Assembly: GCA_003615045.1 (NCBI GenBank)
Contig: ML014124.1
Span: 1 to 64,000 of the forward strand
Direction of reading: 5' to 3'
DNA: 64,000 nucleotides
Origin: Caulochytrium protostelioides
Lineage: Eukaryota; Chytridiomycota; Caulochytriomycetes; Caulochytriales; Caulochytriaceae
Shown here: positions 44,387-53,943 of the stretch, piece by piece
Layout: each line of letters begins with the position of its first letter
Position numbering within the stretch: position 1 is the first letter of the stretch
Position numbers and translations under genes: made by a program
The notes under the pieces: model-generated
Told to the model about the DNA's origin: nothing
Databases searched by the model: none
Seen by the model: only the letters and a program-made list of their open reading frames with translations

Positions 44387-46576
44387 ATGACGGCGCCCGA
44401 AAGCCCCGACGGGACGCGTGACAGCGGCCGCGCGAAGCAGGCCGATCCCGATGAGAACGGCGGCCGCCGCCGCTCCCACGGTAGCCCGCACGTCCACGGC
44501 GCTCACGCCGGGCACGCTGACGGCGCCGCGGACAAAGCGCCGCGCCATCAGGAGGCCGCCGATGCCGTCGCTGAAGACGACGACGCCACGCCCGCGACCA
44601 GCTTCTCGCACGACATGAACGACCCCTCGGCGGCCGTAGACGACACGCCGTCCGATCCTGAATCGTCGCCAGCGCCAGCGCCGCTTCAGCTGTATCCGCT
44701 GCCGGCGGCGCAACCCGCCGACAGGCCGGCCGACGCAGCCGCGGCGGGTGCCGCGGGCGAGGGCTTGTCGATCCCGACGCCGGCCGCCGGCATGGTCGCC
44801 CGCCCACAAGGGCCGGGCGGCGCCGCTAGCGGCGATTCCGACGCGGGGCTCAGTCCGCTGGACAGCTCGATGCCCGCTAGGGCGCCCGGGGCGATGAATA
44901 TCACCCATCGGGGCTATACCCGCGAAGGGGGCGACGGCGACCCGGCCGTGCCACTCTCGCCGTCATCGGCGCTGCCGCCGCCGCCGCCACCGCCGCCCCT
45001 GCTGCTGCAGCCCGAGTCGATGCACGCGCAGATTTTGGCGTTGCTCGTGGGCCCGGCGTGCGCGAACGTCATGACCTCGGCGCTTCGCGGGCTCGTGGCG
45101 CGCGGCGTGGAGGCCGACACGCGGCCGGCGGGCCCGGCGGCCGACCACGTGGTGGTGCACCCCACCGGGATCGGCTGCCACCTGCTACTCGTCTCGCGGC
45201 TGCTGGGCTTTGGGATCCTGCTGCTGGGCTCTGTCCTCAAGCTGCCGCAGGTGGCGCAGGTCGTCGCGGCGCGGTCGACCGTCGGGCTCCCGATGGTGCC
45301 GCTGATCTGCGAGGGCGCCGGCTGGACCCTCGCCATCGCTTACAACCAGCGCGTCGGCAACGCGTTCACGACTTGGGGCGAGGGACTCGCCATCCTGTCG
45401 TGCAACATGGTGATCCTGACCGTGAATATCCTGTCGGATCCAACGCGAAAGACGTCGCAGCGCCAGCGGCGGCTCCTCGGGTATGCCCTGCTGTACGGCT
45501 TTATCGCCTCGCGCTTCCACCACCCCGACTGGGTCCACGTGGACACGCTTGCCACGTTCTGGATGGCCGTCGCGATTGTGCTGTTTATGACGAGCAACGT
45601 GCTCCAGATCGTCATCAACGCCCGGTATGGCCACATCGGCACGCTCAGTCCCTTTATGATCCTGATGGGCGGGCTCTGCTCCTTTGGCCGGCTGCTCACC
45701 ACGTTTATCGAGATCAAGGACTCGGTGATGCGGCTCCAGTCGGTGTTCTCGATGCTGCTCGCCTCCATCGCCATCTATCAGCTCGTCGCTTACCGCGACA
45801 GCACGGCGCGCTACCTGCGCTCGCTCGCGGTGGCTAACAAGAAAAATCGCCGCGCCGACCGCGACCACGGCCACGATCACAATCACGAGCACGAGCACGA
45901 GCACGACGGCCCCGACGGCCCCGACCTCTTCCATGCCCACGACGCGCTCATGGCGCAGTCGGTCGCCATCCCGCTGAGCGCACGGTCCTCGGGCACCGGC
46001 GCTGGCCACGGCAGCGCCCTCAGCGCCGTCATGAGCGCCACCACGGGATTCGGCGCCGCCACGCCAGCCACCGGCATGCAGCACTACGGCACGCCCATGC
46101 ACGGCGACCATCCGCTGATGGCGGACGACTCACCGCTCTTCCACGACACGAGCCGTGGCGATGTCGAACATCATGCGGGCCTCATCCGCAGCGGCAGCGC
46201 GAGCGCTGTGATGGCGTCGGGACGCCCGCGGCTGCCGCTGCCGCCGCCGCCGTCGCCGCCGCCGCCGCCGCGCTCGCCCTACGGCGCGCCCTTGCTCGGC
46301 GCCGACCCGCGGCCCTCCCCGACGCTGTCGGCGGCCGGCACAATGTCACCGCCGCCGCTGCTGCCGCCGCTCGCGCCGACGCGGTTCAGCCCGACGCTGA
46401 AGCCGCGGCTCCCGCGGCCTGCGGAAGTCGATCACGGGCGCGACGGCGACTACGACGTGGGCCACGGCGAGGGCGGCACGGACGACCCGACGTGGCAGCC
46501 TGGGCGGGAGCACCACGACCCGGCGCGCGCCGCGCACTATGCGCTGATTGACGTGGAGGCGCCGCGGCGCCGCTGA
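44387..46576 (+). CDS. MPDU1-like PQ-loop membrane protein (mannose-P-dolichol utilization)
   Basis: Predicted 729 aa, single exon, ATG at 44387 (GCCGCCATGA). The membrane core, about residues 230-470, has a PQ-loop motif SVLKLPQVAQVVAARSTVGLP. Later hydrophobic helices include MILMGGLCSFGRLLTTFIEI and an ending like AIYQLVAYRDS, both typical of MPDU1. Family role: needed in the ER for use of Man-P-Dol and Glc-P-Dol in glycan and GPI-anchor assembly. The family is normally about 250 aa. Here about 230 residues precede the core and about 260 follow it, all low-complexity, including a His/Glu/Asp alternation (HDHNHEHEHEHD) at about residue 500 and a polyproline stretch. The extensions are in frame without stops and could be real disordered tails. 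An alternative start at an internal ATG near the core would give a family-sized N-terminus. Confidence 0.85.
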   Translation: MTAPESPDGTRDSGRAKQADPDENGGRRRSHGSPHVHGAHAGHADGAADKAPRHQEAADAVAEDDDATPATSFSHDMNDPSAAVDDTPSDPESSPAPAPLQLYPLPAAQPADRPADAAAAGAAGEGLSIPTPAAGMVARPQGPGGAASGDSDAGLSPLDSSMPARAPGAMNITHRGYTREGGDGDPAVPLSPSSALPPPPPPPPLLLQPESMHAQILALLVGPACANVMTSALRGLVARGVEADTRPAGPAADHVVVHPTGIGCHLLLVSRLLGFGILLLGSVLKLPQVAQVVAARSTVGLPMVPLICEGAGWTLAIAYNQRVGNAFTTWGEGLAILSCNMVILTVNILSDPTRKTSQRQRRLLGYALLYGFIASRFHHPDWVHVDTLATFWMAVAIVLFMTSNVLQIVINARYGHIGTLSPFMILMGGLCSFGRLLTTFIEIKDSVMRLQSVFSMLLASIAIYQLVAYRDSTARYLRSLAVANKKNRRADRDHGHDHNHEHEHEHDGPDGPDLFHAHDALMAQSVAIPLSARSSGTGAGHGSALSAVMSATTGFGAATPATGMQHYGTPMHGDHPLMADDSPLFHDTSRGDVEHHAGLIRSGSASAVMASGRPRLPLPPPPSPPPPPRSPYGAPLLGADPRPSPTLSAAGTMSPPPLLPPLAPTRFSPTLKPRLPRPAEVDHGRDGDYDVGHGEGGTDDPTWQPGREHHDPARAAHYALIDVEAPRRR

Positions 46577-46714
46577 GGCCTTGTCCCCCGACGCAGACGT
46601 TGGGCTCGCCCGTCGTGATGTTACTTTTGGATGTCGATGATTGTATCTCTAGGATTATAAATGAATCGTGGTAGGAAGCAGCGTCGTCGAAGTATGACGC
46701 CTGGGTCCGAGGGG

Positions 46715-47590
46715 CTAATCGACTCGTTTTAGGGGGCTGCCGAGCGGGATCTGGCGACGGAGCCAGGGAAGCAGCACGATCCCGGCGAGGCCGGCCCAGA
46801 GGCCGGCGAGGCTTGCCATGGACAGCGCGCCCGCGGGGATGACGCCGGCGTAGGCGCGTTCCAGGATCACGTGGTCATGTGGGGCGTCCGACGGCGGCAT
46901 CGCGGCTGACGACTTGGGCGCCTTGGGCTGATAAAGACCGGGGACTGCGTAGTCCATGGCCTGGATCACCGCATAGAGGGCGCGCAGGGTCCAGCCTGCC
47001 TCAGGCTGCGGCGGCGTCCACGCGGGGATGGGCACACCGTCGGGTTGCACCACGAGATGCACGAGAAACTGTGTGTCATCGTCATCGCACGCCAGAATGC
47101 TGGGTGGAAGGTGAGACGGCGCAATGGTGGCGTGGACCCCTCACCATGATTGACATCATGCGCTGATGACTTACCTCGCCCTGAGGACCGCGGTCCGCAA
47201 CCCAAGTATACGCGACAGGATACTGCTCATGAGCACGCAACATGAACGGGTGAGTGCCCCGTTAACTCGTGGAGACGGCACCGAAGAAGCATCATCACTT
47301 ACGAGCGCCGACCAGCAGACGCGGACTTCATATGTCGCCGTGGGGGCCTCTGCGTCGGGCAGCACCACCTCGTACGTGGCGTTCTCTTGCGGCCGCGACA
47401 TGATCGCCGTCCACGGGGCCGTGAGCTTGGGCCACCTGGCCGCATCGCGTCCGGGTCCAGTTGACGACGGCGACGCGAGACCGGTAAAGAACGCACGAGA
47501 GAAGACGATTTTCTCAGTGTTGGCGCGCACGACCGCGTGGGGCATCCAGCACGTGGCGAGGATCCACGCAAGCAGCACGTGCGTCCACAT
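46715..47590 (-). CDS. Secretory-pathway type I membrane protein of unknown function (three exons)
   Basis: Not assigned to a family. Exons on - are 47590-47303, 47222-47175 and 47068-46715. The introns are 80 nt (GTAAGT...CATGAGCAG) and 106 nt (GTAAGT...GACACACAG), both phase 0. The product is 229 aa. It begins with a signal peptide (MWTHVLLAWILATCWM, cleavage plausible near VVRA-N) followed by NTEKIVFSR. One N-glycosylation sequon, Asn-Ala-Thr, precedes TYEVVLPDA. Residues about 205-225 form a hydrophobic helix (SMASLAGLWAGLAGIVLLPW) followed by Arg-Arg, giving a luminal domain with a short cytosolic tail. The signal peptide, sequon and terminal helix suggest an ER or Golgi resident. The middle exon (YPVAYTWVADRGPQGE) is supported by matching splice sites and uninterrupted frame only. 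Confidence 0.7.
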
Positions 47591-48195
47591 GGCGAATCGG
47601 GGATCAGGGATGAAGGTTCAGGGACCAGGGACTGGGGCCTGCGCGCCGCCGATCCGACGGAGCAGGCGCAGCGAGGCGAGCACGCGGCGGGCGAGATCAA
47701 GCAAGGGACCCGCACGCCGATCAAGCATCCAGGGATGGTGATGGGAAGTTCTGCGCTTAAACGTCGATACGCGAAGCCTTCGACTACGCCATTCGTGAGC
47801 GCGGTTGATTCGGGATTATCCTGCGAGAGCGCCATCGAGATTGCATTCAGGGTGCTAGTTCTTGTCGCGGACTCTAGGGGACGGCGGACAGAAAAAGACA
47901 GCGCCCACTTCTTTTTCCTTGGTGGGGATGGGCCCGCATCATCGGCGTGGGGTCGTCTAGATTGTCGTGCCATCAACCCACCTGGACCCGGACGACCTGC
48001 GTGCCGCCCCGACGTCCCTGTTCCCAGTATACTTGCGACACAGATGGGATAACTCACCCAGGACGGATACCACGATCCCCCCGTCCATCGCAAATATCCA
48101 TCCGTCGCACAACAACAGCAAACCATGTATAAATTAAAATAAACGCTTCCAGGCGGCGGATCCACGTCGCGTCGCATCCCACCAACGACGGATCT
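47591..48195. other. Spacer between the signal-peptide gene and UBC1
   Basis: No gene is supported. It should hold the promoter of the - strand gene at its left and the 3' UTR of UBC1 at its right. An A/T-rich patch with ATAAATTAAAATAAA is at about 48126-48140, close to the UBC1 3' end. Confidence 0.5.
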
Positions 48196-48876
48196 CTACG
48201 AGAGCAGGCGCTCAATCGCGCGCTCCTTGTTGCCCTTGGCCGCGCGGAGGGCGGTGATGGCAGCGTCGCGCGGGAACCCCATTTCTTCGACGAGGCTGCG
48301 GAGGGCGGCGGCATCGAGGCCCGCGGCCGGGTCGGGCGCCCTGGCAGCGCCGCCGCCGCCGCCGCCGCCTGCCGCGGCGGGCGCGGCGTCAGTTGGGGGC
48401 TGCGTCAGCCGCTCGGCGGCCTCGCGGGTCGCGTAGAGGGCGCACCACTCGCGGGCCTGCGCGTCAAACGCAGCGCGGTCCGACGTGTACTGGCCGGCGA
48501 CGATGGCGTCCTGCGGGTCATCGGGCACGGGCTCCGAGAGCAGCGACTGGAGCGAGATGAGCAGGGTCTTGATGGTGATGACGGGGGTCCATGCGGAGCC
48601 GAGCAGGTCGAGGCAGATGGCGCCGGTCTGGGAGGAGATGTTGGGGTGCCAGATCCGGGTGTCGAACTTGGCCTTGGGCGGGCTGAACGGATAGGCGTCG
48701 CTGATCTGGATATCGACGACGAAGATGCCCGCGGCATAGACCGTGTCGGCGGGGCCCTGCAGCACGCCCTTCAGGTGCGTGAGCGAGTTGCCGACGGGGA
48801 TGACATTGACGTTCGACTGCGGATCGCGCTGGCACATGCGAATCTCGCGCGCGATGCGGTTGACCTCGGGCGCCAT
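48196..48876 (-). CDS. UBC1: Ubiquitin-conjugating enzyme E2 with C-terminal UBA domain (Ubc1/UBE2K)
   Basis: Predicted 226 aa from ATG at 48876; the frame is open upstream but lacks homology. The UBC fold has HPN at residues 77-79 and the active-site Cys88 in GAICLDLL. The following SAWTPVITIKTLLISLQSLL is typical of E2 enzymes. After an Ala/Gly-rich linker, the C-terminus (about 185-226) is a UBA domain (LVEEMGFPRDAAITALRAAKGNKERA). An E2 core plus UBA is the Ubc1/UBE2K architecture, and length agrees with yeast Ubc1 (215 aa). Family role: takes ubiquitin from E1 and builds Lys48-linked chains with APC/C or ER-quality-control ligases. All key residues are intact. Confidence 0.95.
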   Translation of the reverse strand: MAPEVNRIAREIRMCQRDPQSNVNVIPVGNSLTHLKGVLQGPADTVYAAGIFVVDIQISDAYPFSPPKAKFDTRIWHPNISSQTGAICLDLLGSAWTPVITIKTLLISLQSLLSEPVPDDPQDAIVAGQYTSDRAAFDAQAREWCALYATREAAERLTQPPTDAAPAAAGGGGGGGAARAPDPAAGLDAAALRSLVEEMGFPRDAAITALRAAKGNKERAIERLLS

Positions 48877-50624
48877 CCTGGATCGGCCAACGGTCTCTAG
48901 GAGCAGAAAGCGGCGGGGTCTCGACTGAGCAGCAGGCGGCGGAGTCTCCAGCAAGGCCCACGTCGTGGGGAGTCGTCTCAGCAGGCCGTCTCGGGGGGGA
49001 GTAGGGCGCCTGGCTGGCGATGATGCCCGAGTCGGCAGCAGCCAAGAGCGGTTTCGTCGGAATCGGCGAGAATCGGCAGGAACCCAGGGCGATCGGTGGT
49101 CAGGTGACCCGTCAATGAGGCGATAATGAGCGCGGGGAGCCGACTGGGTGGCGCCAGGGTCGGATATGCGCGGCGAGCGCCGGAGCATACCTCGTCCTGT
49201 CGAGGGATGCTCCGGCCATAGCCTCGAGCGAGCGGCTCCATGAGCAGCGATGCCATGAAGAGCCATGCAGACGGGACGGGCCAGCCGGTCTGGACGGTCC
49301 CCGCGCTGCCGATGCACGTGCCTCCGCGTGGACCCACCGCTGCTGGGCTCCGCTCGCGACTGCCGCTGCTGCTTCGTGCGGTCCGACGCGTGGGTCCAGA
49401 CCGACCCGTGGGGCGAGTCCGCGCTGTCGCCGGGACGGCCGCCCCGCCCCGCCAGGATGGCGCCCACCTCCCGTGGCGTGGCGCAGCAGCGCTGTTCCGG
49501 TGCGATCCGTGGCACCGCGGCGAGGCGCGGAAGGAGCGGCCACCGCGAAGGCCCGCGGCCCGCGACAGCAGCGACGGCTCAAAGTCAGCGCCCGCCGCAC
49601 GTCCTGGAAGTGCCGGCCATCCCGTGGGCACGATCCTTCATACGGGACGCGGTGGCCGGTGGTCGGGCGGCGGTATGGTGACACTCTCGGAATACACACA
49701 CTCTCTCTCTCTCTCCATGAGGCGATCAAGAAAAATGGTGGCCGATGCTGGCGACGGAGGCTGGTCCGCCAGCCGTGCTGGAGCCCAGGTCGCGCCTGTC
49801 ATGACTGGCGCGATGAGCACCGATGGGCCTTCGATCGCGATCGTGCAGCGTCGACCCGTCAGCGTCGACCAGTTCGGCTTCGATCATCCTTCGCGGTATC
49901 CGAGGTGAACGTCGGGCGTGCGTCCGGAAAACGCTCACAGCGAGCGGAATCGCCTCGCGAGGCCAGGATGGGGGGTCGGCAGCGCTGGGGTCGGCGCGGC
50001 CAGCCGCCGTCGCGACGCCACACCTCATCCAAGCCACCCGTGCGTGGCTCAGCGGCCGCCGATCCAACGCCCGCACGGCGTCCGACCCACACGGGCGGCG
50101 GCCGAGCGGAGGCGCGGCGGCGGCAATCCGTGTGGGCCGGGGGCGGCCCGCCACGGAATCGCCGGACGCGGGGTTTCCGACGGGTCTGATAGGCCTGCGG
50201 GGCCTGCGGGCCGCCGGAGGGGATGCTCCAGCTCCAGCTCCAGCGACGGCGGTCGTGCCGGCAGCGCCTTAGGCGAAGGCGTTTCGAGACCACCATCGAC
50301 GGCCAGTACCACCTGGCCCGCGGCTGTGGCATCGGAAGCAGCATCCTCTCGCACGAGGCGGTATGATGCGGCCACGCAGGGTGGTTCTGATCCGATAGCC
50401 GATATCAGCTATCAGCTATCAGCTATCAGCTATCAGCTATCAGCTATCAGCTATCAGCTATCAGCTAACTCCGCCATCTCCGCCATCGGCTCATTGTGCC
50501 CGGTCGCTCGATCCCCCACCGTGGCACGTGCCATCCCGCGTCAGCGACACGCATTGATCGTCGATCGACCCCTTTCGCCTTGCAGCGCTGCTCGGTCCAC
50601 GCGTTGTCCACGCCGCCGATCGCC
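48877..50624. other. Divergent intergenic region between UBC1 and heme oxygenase
   Basis: No gene is supported over about 1.7 kb. Both neighbours are transcribed away from it, so it should contain both promoters. A short CT run is at about 49699-49716 and a 7-bp satellite at 50403-50467, about 160 bases before the heme oxygenase start. Confidence 0.5.
50403..50467. repeat. 7-bp minisatellite (ATCAGCT)n
   Basis: About nine perfect tandem copies of ATCAGCT. The unit contains the palindrome AGCT. It sits in the presumed promoter or leader of the heme oxygenase gene. Confidence 0.97.
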
Positions 50625-51551
50625 ATGACTCTGACCAACGCCGCGCCGTCGGTGGAACTGGCCGCCGACGGCGGCGTCGTTCCTGCCGCCGCTGCCGCCG
50701 CCGCCGCCACGCGCAAGCCGCTGCCCGGCGTCCTGGATCCGCAAGCGACGGCCGTCGAGCCCGCCGCCGCAGACGCCGAGGACACGGACCCGCACCGCCT
50801 CGCGACGCGGCTGCGCGTCGCCACGGCGCAGGTCCATACCGAGGCCGAGCACGCGCCCTTCGTCAACCAGCTCGTCACGGGCACCGCCACCCGCGCCGCC
50901 ATCACGCTGCACTACCAGCAGCTTTATGCGGTCTACTATACGCTGGAGACGGCCCTGATGGTGGCCCGCGCGGCCGCCGAGACGCGGCGACGCCACGCCG
51001 ACGCCGACGCCGACGCCGACGCGGGTGCTCGTGCCCAGGCGACCCTCGCGGCCATCGATCTCATCTGGTTCTCGGAGCTGTGGCGCGCGCCGAGCCTCAA
51101 AGAGGACCTCGCGGCCGTGTGTCCCGACGCGCCGCTGCCGGCGCCGATCCCTGTCGGCGACAGCGGCGCCGTCTACTTTAACACGACGCCCGCGACCGCG
51201 GCGTACACGCGGCATCTCGCCGCCCTCGCGACGGCCGCCGACGCCGACGCCGTCCTCGCGCCGGCGCGGCTTGTCGCCCACAGCTACGTCCGCTACCTGG
51301 GCGACCTCTCGGGCGGCCAGTATCTGTCGCGCAAGGTCGAGAAGTTCTACGGCCACCGCCCGCACTTCTACACCTTCGAGGAGATCCCGGCGACGCAAAT
51401 CCGCGCGTTCAAGGACCGCTTCCGCGCGCACCTCAACCAGGTCGACGCGTCGCTCCATGACGCCATCGTCGACGAGGCCGTCCATTCGTTCCGCGCCAAC
51501 ATGGCGCTGTTCCATGAGCTGGCCGGGCCGCAGTCCATCCTGCCGGCATAA
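50625..51551 (+). CDS. HMX1: Heme oxygenase
   Basis: Predicted 308 aa from ATG 50625 (GATCGCCATGA); the frame is open upstream to 50496 without homology. After an Ala-rich leader of about 55 residues, the catalytic domain has the proximal heme ligand His71 in RVATAQVHTEAEHAPFV and the distal-helix signature YVRYLGDLSGGQYLSRKV at about residue 217-234. Family role: oxidative cleavage of heme to biliverdin, CO and Fe2+, using electrons from cytochrome P450 reductase, for iron recovery and redox control. No C-terminal hydrophobic anchor is present; the protein ends PQSILPA. This differs from animal HO-1 and yeast Hmx1, which are ER-anchored, so the enzyme is probably soluble. An Ala-rich insert from a (GACGCC)n tract at about 50993-51022 lies between helices. 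Confidence 0.93.
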   Translation: MTLTNAAPSVELAADGGVVPAAAAAAAATRKPLPGVLDPQATAVEPAAADAEDTDPHRLATRLRVATAQVHTEAEHAPFVNQLVTGTATRAAITLHYQQLYAVYYTLETALMVARAAAETRRRHADADADADAGARAQATLAAIDLIWFSELWRAPSLKEDLAAVCPDAPLPAPIPVGDSGAVYFNTTPATAAYTRHLAALATAADADAVLAPARLVAHSYVRYLGDLSGGQYLSRKVEKFYGHRPHFYTFEEIPATQIRAFKDRFRAHLNQVDASLHDAIVDEAVHSFRANMALFHELAGPQSILPA

Positions 51552-51813
51552 AACGCCGCCGACGACGTTCGTCCACCCGAAGCAGTTGGGACCTCATAAT
51601 ACCCCCCCTCTCGATACCATTTCATTTCGTCTCACGTCATCTAGCATAACATCATGGCCATCCAGGAGCGCGAGCAGGGGTCCCTCCTCACTATCCAGAA
51701 GGGATCGCAACCGCGTGTGTGCCGCGTCGTGATGCGCGCTGCTTCTCCAAGATTTGCCGCGACATCAACCTCGTCGGGAGGCACGTCGGCGGCCGCCAGC
51801 GAGGTCGGGCTCG
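51552..51813. other. Convergent 3' spacer between heme oxygenase and SPT8
   Basis: The two genes end towards each other. The A/T-richer patch at about 51590-51650 is the likely 3' end of the heme oxygenase transcript. No perfect AATAAA is seen. Confidence 0.5.
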
Positions 51814-53943
51814 CTAGTCTTCGTCCATGGCCTCCGAAGCCGCCGCCTCCTGCTTCACGGCGTGCGGCGCCACGTCGGTCGCCATCGTCGTCGTTCCATC
51901 CCGCTCCGCGTCCGCGGCCGCCATCGCGCCGTCCGACGCATCGCCGGCCGCCGCCGTCGTCGGTGCGGCGGCCGTCGGGGACGCATGGGCTGCCGCCACG
52001 GTCGGTGCCGCCGTCGCCGTCATTGCTGGGGCTGCCGCCGCCGCCGCCGCTGCCGTACCCGAATCCGTCGGCGCTGTCTGCGCGTCCGTCTCCCACGGCG
52101 CGACCGGGGTCATATCCGGAGCGGCCGGGGTCTGGGTGCGATCGGCTTCGGACGCCGACACAACTATCGACTCGCCCGCGGCGCCCGCGGCGGCGGCCGG
52201 CGCTTCCTGGGACTCGACGTCGTAGACAAAACAGAGATTGGTCGTGGTGGCGTCCCATCCGCGGGTGCCGGAGGCCGAGACGGCGAACCGGCCCGACGGG
52301 TCGAGGTACAGCGCCGCGATGATGCCGCCGTGGTGGCCCGGGATGATCTCGTACGGCGTCGTCGCGTCCTCCTCCCACTTGCGGCGCTTCTTGGCGACAG
52401 GCGCCGAGAGCGGCGTCGCGGCGTCCGCGGGACCCGCGAGCGCGTCGGACGCCATGCCGCCCATGTCGAGGTCCCAGGAGGCCGACGGCGGGACGCCGTC
52501 CGGATCGCGTTTCACCGTGAGACGCGCAGCGCCGTCGACGGCCATCGGCTCGGTGCTCGGGGGGTGGTGCGGCATCGCGGGCGCGGCCGTCTCGCGCTCG
52601 TTCTTGACGGCGCCGGCGCCGGCGCCGGCGCCCGCGGCGGGGTCGACGTGGCCGTCAAGCAGGTTGTACATGCGGAGGTTGTCGAAGGAGGCACAGAGCA
52701 GCTTGTTGCCATTGGGCATCGCCATGACGGCGGTCACGGGTCCGCTGCCGCGCGGGAAGCGGAGCGTGCGGCTCACGCGCGTCATGCGCAGATCGAGCTC
52801 GTCGACGGCGCAGTCGCGGCGGCCCACGTAGAGGTGCGTGCCCTCGGTGGACCAGCAGACGCCGACGGCCCACGGGGGCCGCTGGTCGCGCGCCGCGCCG
52901 CCGGCGAGGAACGCCGTCTGCGCCGTCGACGACGGCGTCCGAATGTCGTAGATGCGAACGGCGCCGTCGAAGCTGGCGGCCATCATTACCGCCGGGTGGC
53001 GGCCGCGGTGCGAGCAGGGCCCGCCGATGCCGCCGACCGCGGAGAACGCCGCGGCGCCCGGCTCGGACGCCGGCACCGACCCCGCGCCGCCCGCATAGGG
53101 CTGCATGGCGACGGCGATCACCTGGGCCTGCGCGTCGTCGTAGGACTGCACGATGGCGCCGGTGTCGAGCGACTGCACGCGAGTCCCGCGGTCCCACGCG
53201 CCGCTGACGAACCCGTGCTCGTCGGGCAGGATCGTTATGGCCGCGACGGCCTTCGTGTGGTGCCGGAACGCATGGATCAGCGTGCCCTCGTCGTGCCGCA
53301 CCGACCACAGGTTGACTTGGCCGTTCTCGCAGCCCGAGAGCGCCCAGACGCCCTGCGAGTGCACCGCGATACTGTGCACGGGCGAGACTTTGGTGGCGCG
53401 TGCGGGCGGATCGGCAGGGGCTGCGGACGGGATTGTGGCTGGCGCGGCGGCTGCAGGTGGTGGTGGCGGCGGTGGTGGTGGTGCCGACGGTGGCGCGACA
53501 TATTCGTCGTTTTCCCAGGCCGACGCGAGGAACCCCGCTTTCCACATGGACTCGGGCAGGCCGTGGCGCTGGGTGAGCGTGAGCGGCTGCTCGCCATTGC
53601 GCGACGCGACGAAATCGAATTTGCGGATCAACCCGTCCTCGCCGCCCGTGAAGAGCCAGCGCATGTCTTCGGTCGCGGCGACCGCGTTGACGCCGCACGG
53701 ATGCAGCGCGAGCAGTGTCGCCTTGAGGTCGTAGTGCTGCGCCGTCCGCGAGCGGTGGAAGAACGCGCGGCTGGCGACTTCCGGAAGCGTCACGTACTCT
53801 TCGACCTCGATCTCCTCCAGCGGCCGGCCGTTCTCCCGCGCCGTCGCTTCCTCGAGCCGGGCGGCCTCTTCGGTCGTCGTGGCGCCCATGGCGGCGCCCG
53901 CGGCCGCGCCGTTCATGGTGGGCGCCGCCATGGGCGCCACCAT
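51814..53943 (-). CDS. SPT8: SAGA complex subunit Spt8 (WD40 protein)
   Basis: Predicted 709 aa from ATG 53943, the first ATG in a frame that otherwise begins with a TTG about 40 codons upstream. The opening WD region AATEDMRWLFTGGEDGLIRKFDF (about residues 89-111, quoted only in part as motif), AFRHHTKAVAAITILPDEHGF and GAWDRG are characteristic of fungal Spt8. A WENDEY motif follows KAGFLASA, also Spt8-like. Family role: Spt8 is a SAGA subunit that contacts TBP and regulates its delivery to promoters. Several WD40 repeats are visible, interrupted by low-complexity inserts: polyproline near residue 160, Ala/Gly near 440-500. The C-terminal about 130 residues are Ala/Thr-rich and end in an acidic Met-Asp-Glu-Asp. 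Confidence 0.9.
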   Translation of the reverse strand: MVAPMAAPTMNGAAAGAAMGATTTEEAARLEEATARENGRPLEEIEVEEYVTLPEVASRAFFHRSRTAQHYDLKATLLALHPCGVNAVAATEDMRWLFTGGEDGLIRKFDFVASRNGEQPLTLTQRHGLPESMWKAGFLASAWENDEYVAPPSAPPPPPPPPPAAAAPATIPSAAPADPPARATKVSPVHSIAVHSQGVWALSGCENGQVNLWSVRHDEGTLIHAFRHHTKAVAAITILPDEHGFVSGAWDRGTRVQSLDTGAIVQSYDDAQAQVIAVAMQPYAGGAGSVPASEPGAAAFSAVGGIGGPCSHRGRHPAVMMAASFDGAVRIYDIRTPSSTAQTAFLAGGAARDQRPPWAVGVCWSTEGTHLYVGRRDCAVDELDLRMTRVSRTLRFPRGSGPVTAVMAMPNGNKLLCASFDNLRMYNLLDGHVDPAAGAGAGAGAVKNERETAAPAMPHHPPSTEPMAVDGAARLTVKRDPDGVPPSASWDLDMGGMASDALAGPADAATPLSAPVAKKRRKWEEDATTPYEIIPGHHGGIIAALYLDPSGRFAVSASGTRGWDATTTNLCFVYDVESQEAPAAAAGAAGESIVVSASEADRTQTPAAPDMTPVAPWETDAQTAPTDSGTAAAAAAAAPAMTATAAPTVAAAHASPTAAAPTTAAAGDASDGAMAAADAERDGTTTMATDVAPHAVKQEAAASEAMDED

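Noticed and set aside
50403-50467. Tandem 7-bp repeats considered as CRISPR-like or telomere-like array
   Set aside because: Units are contiguous without spacers, so not CRISPR, and the unit does not resemble TTAGGG-type telomeric repeats.
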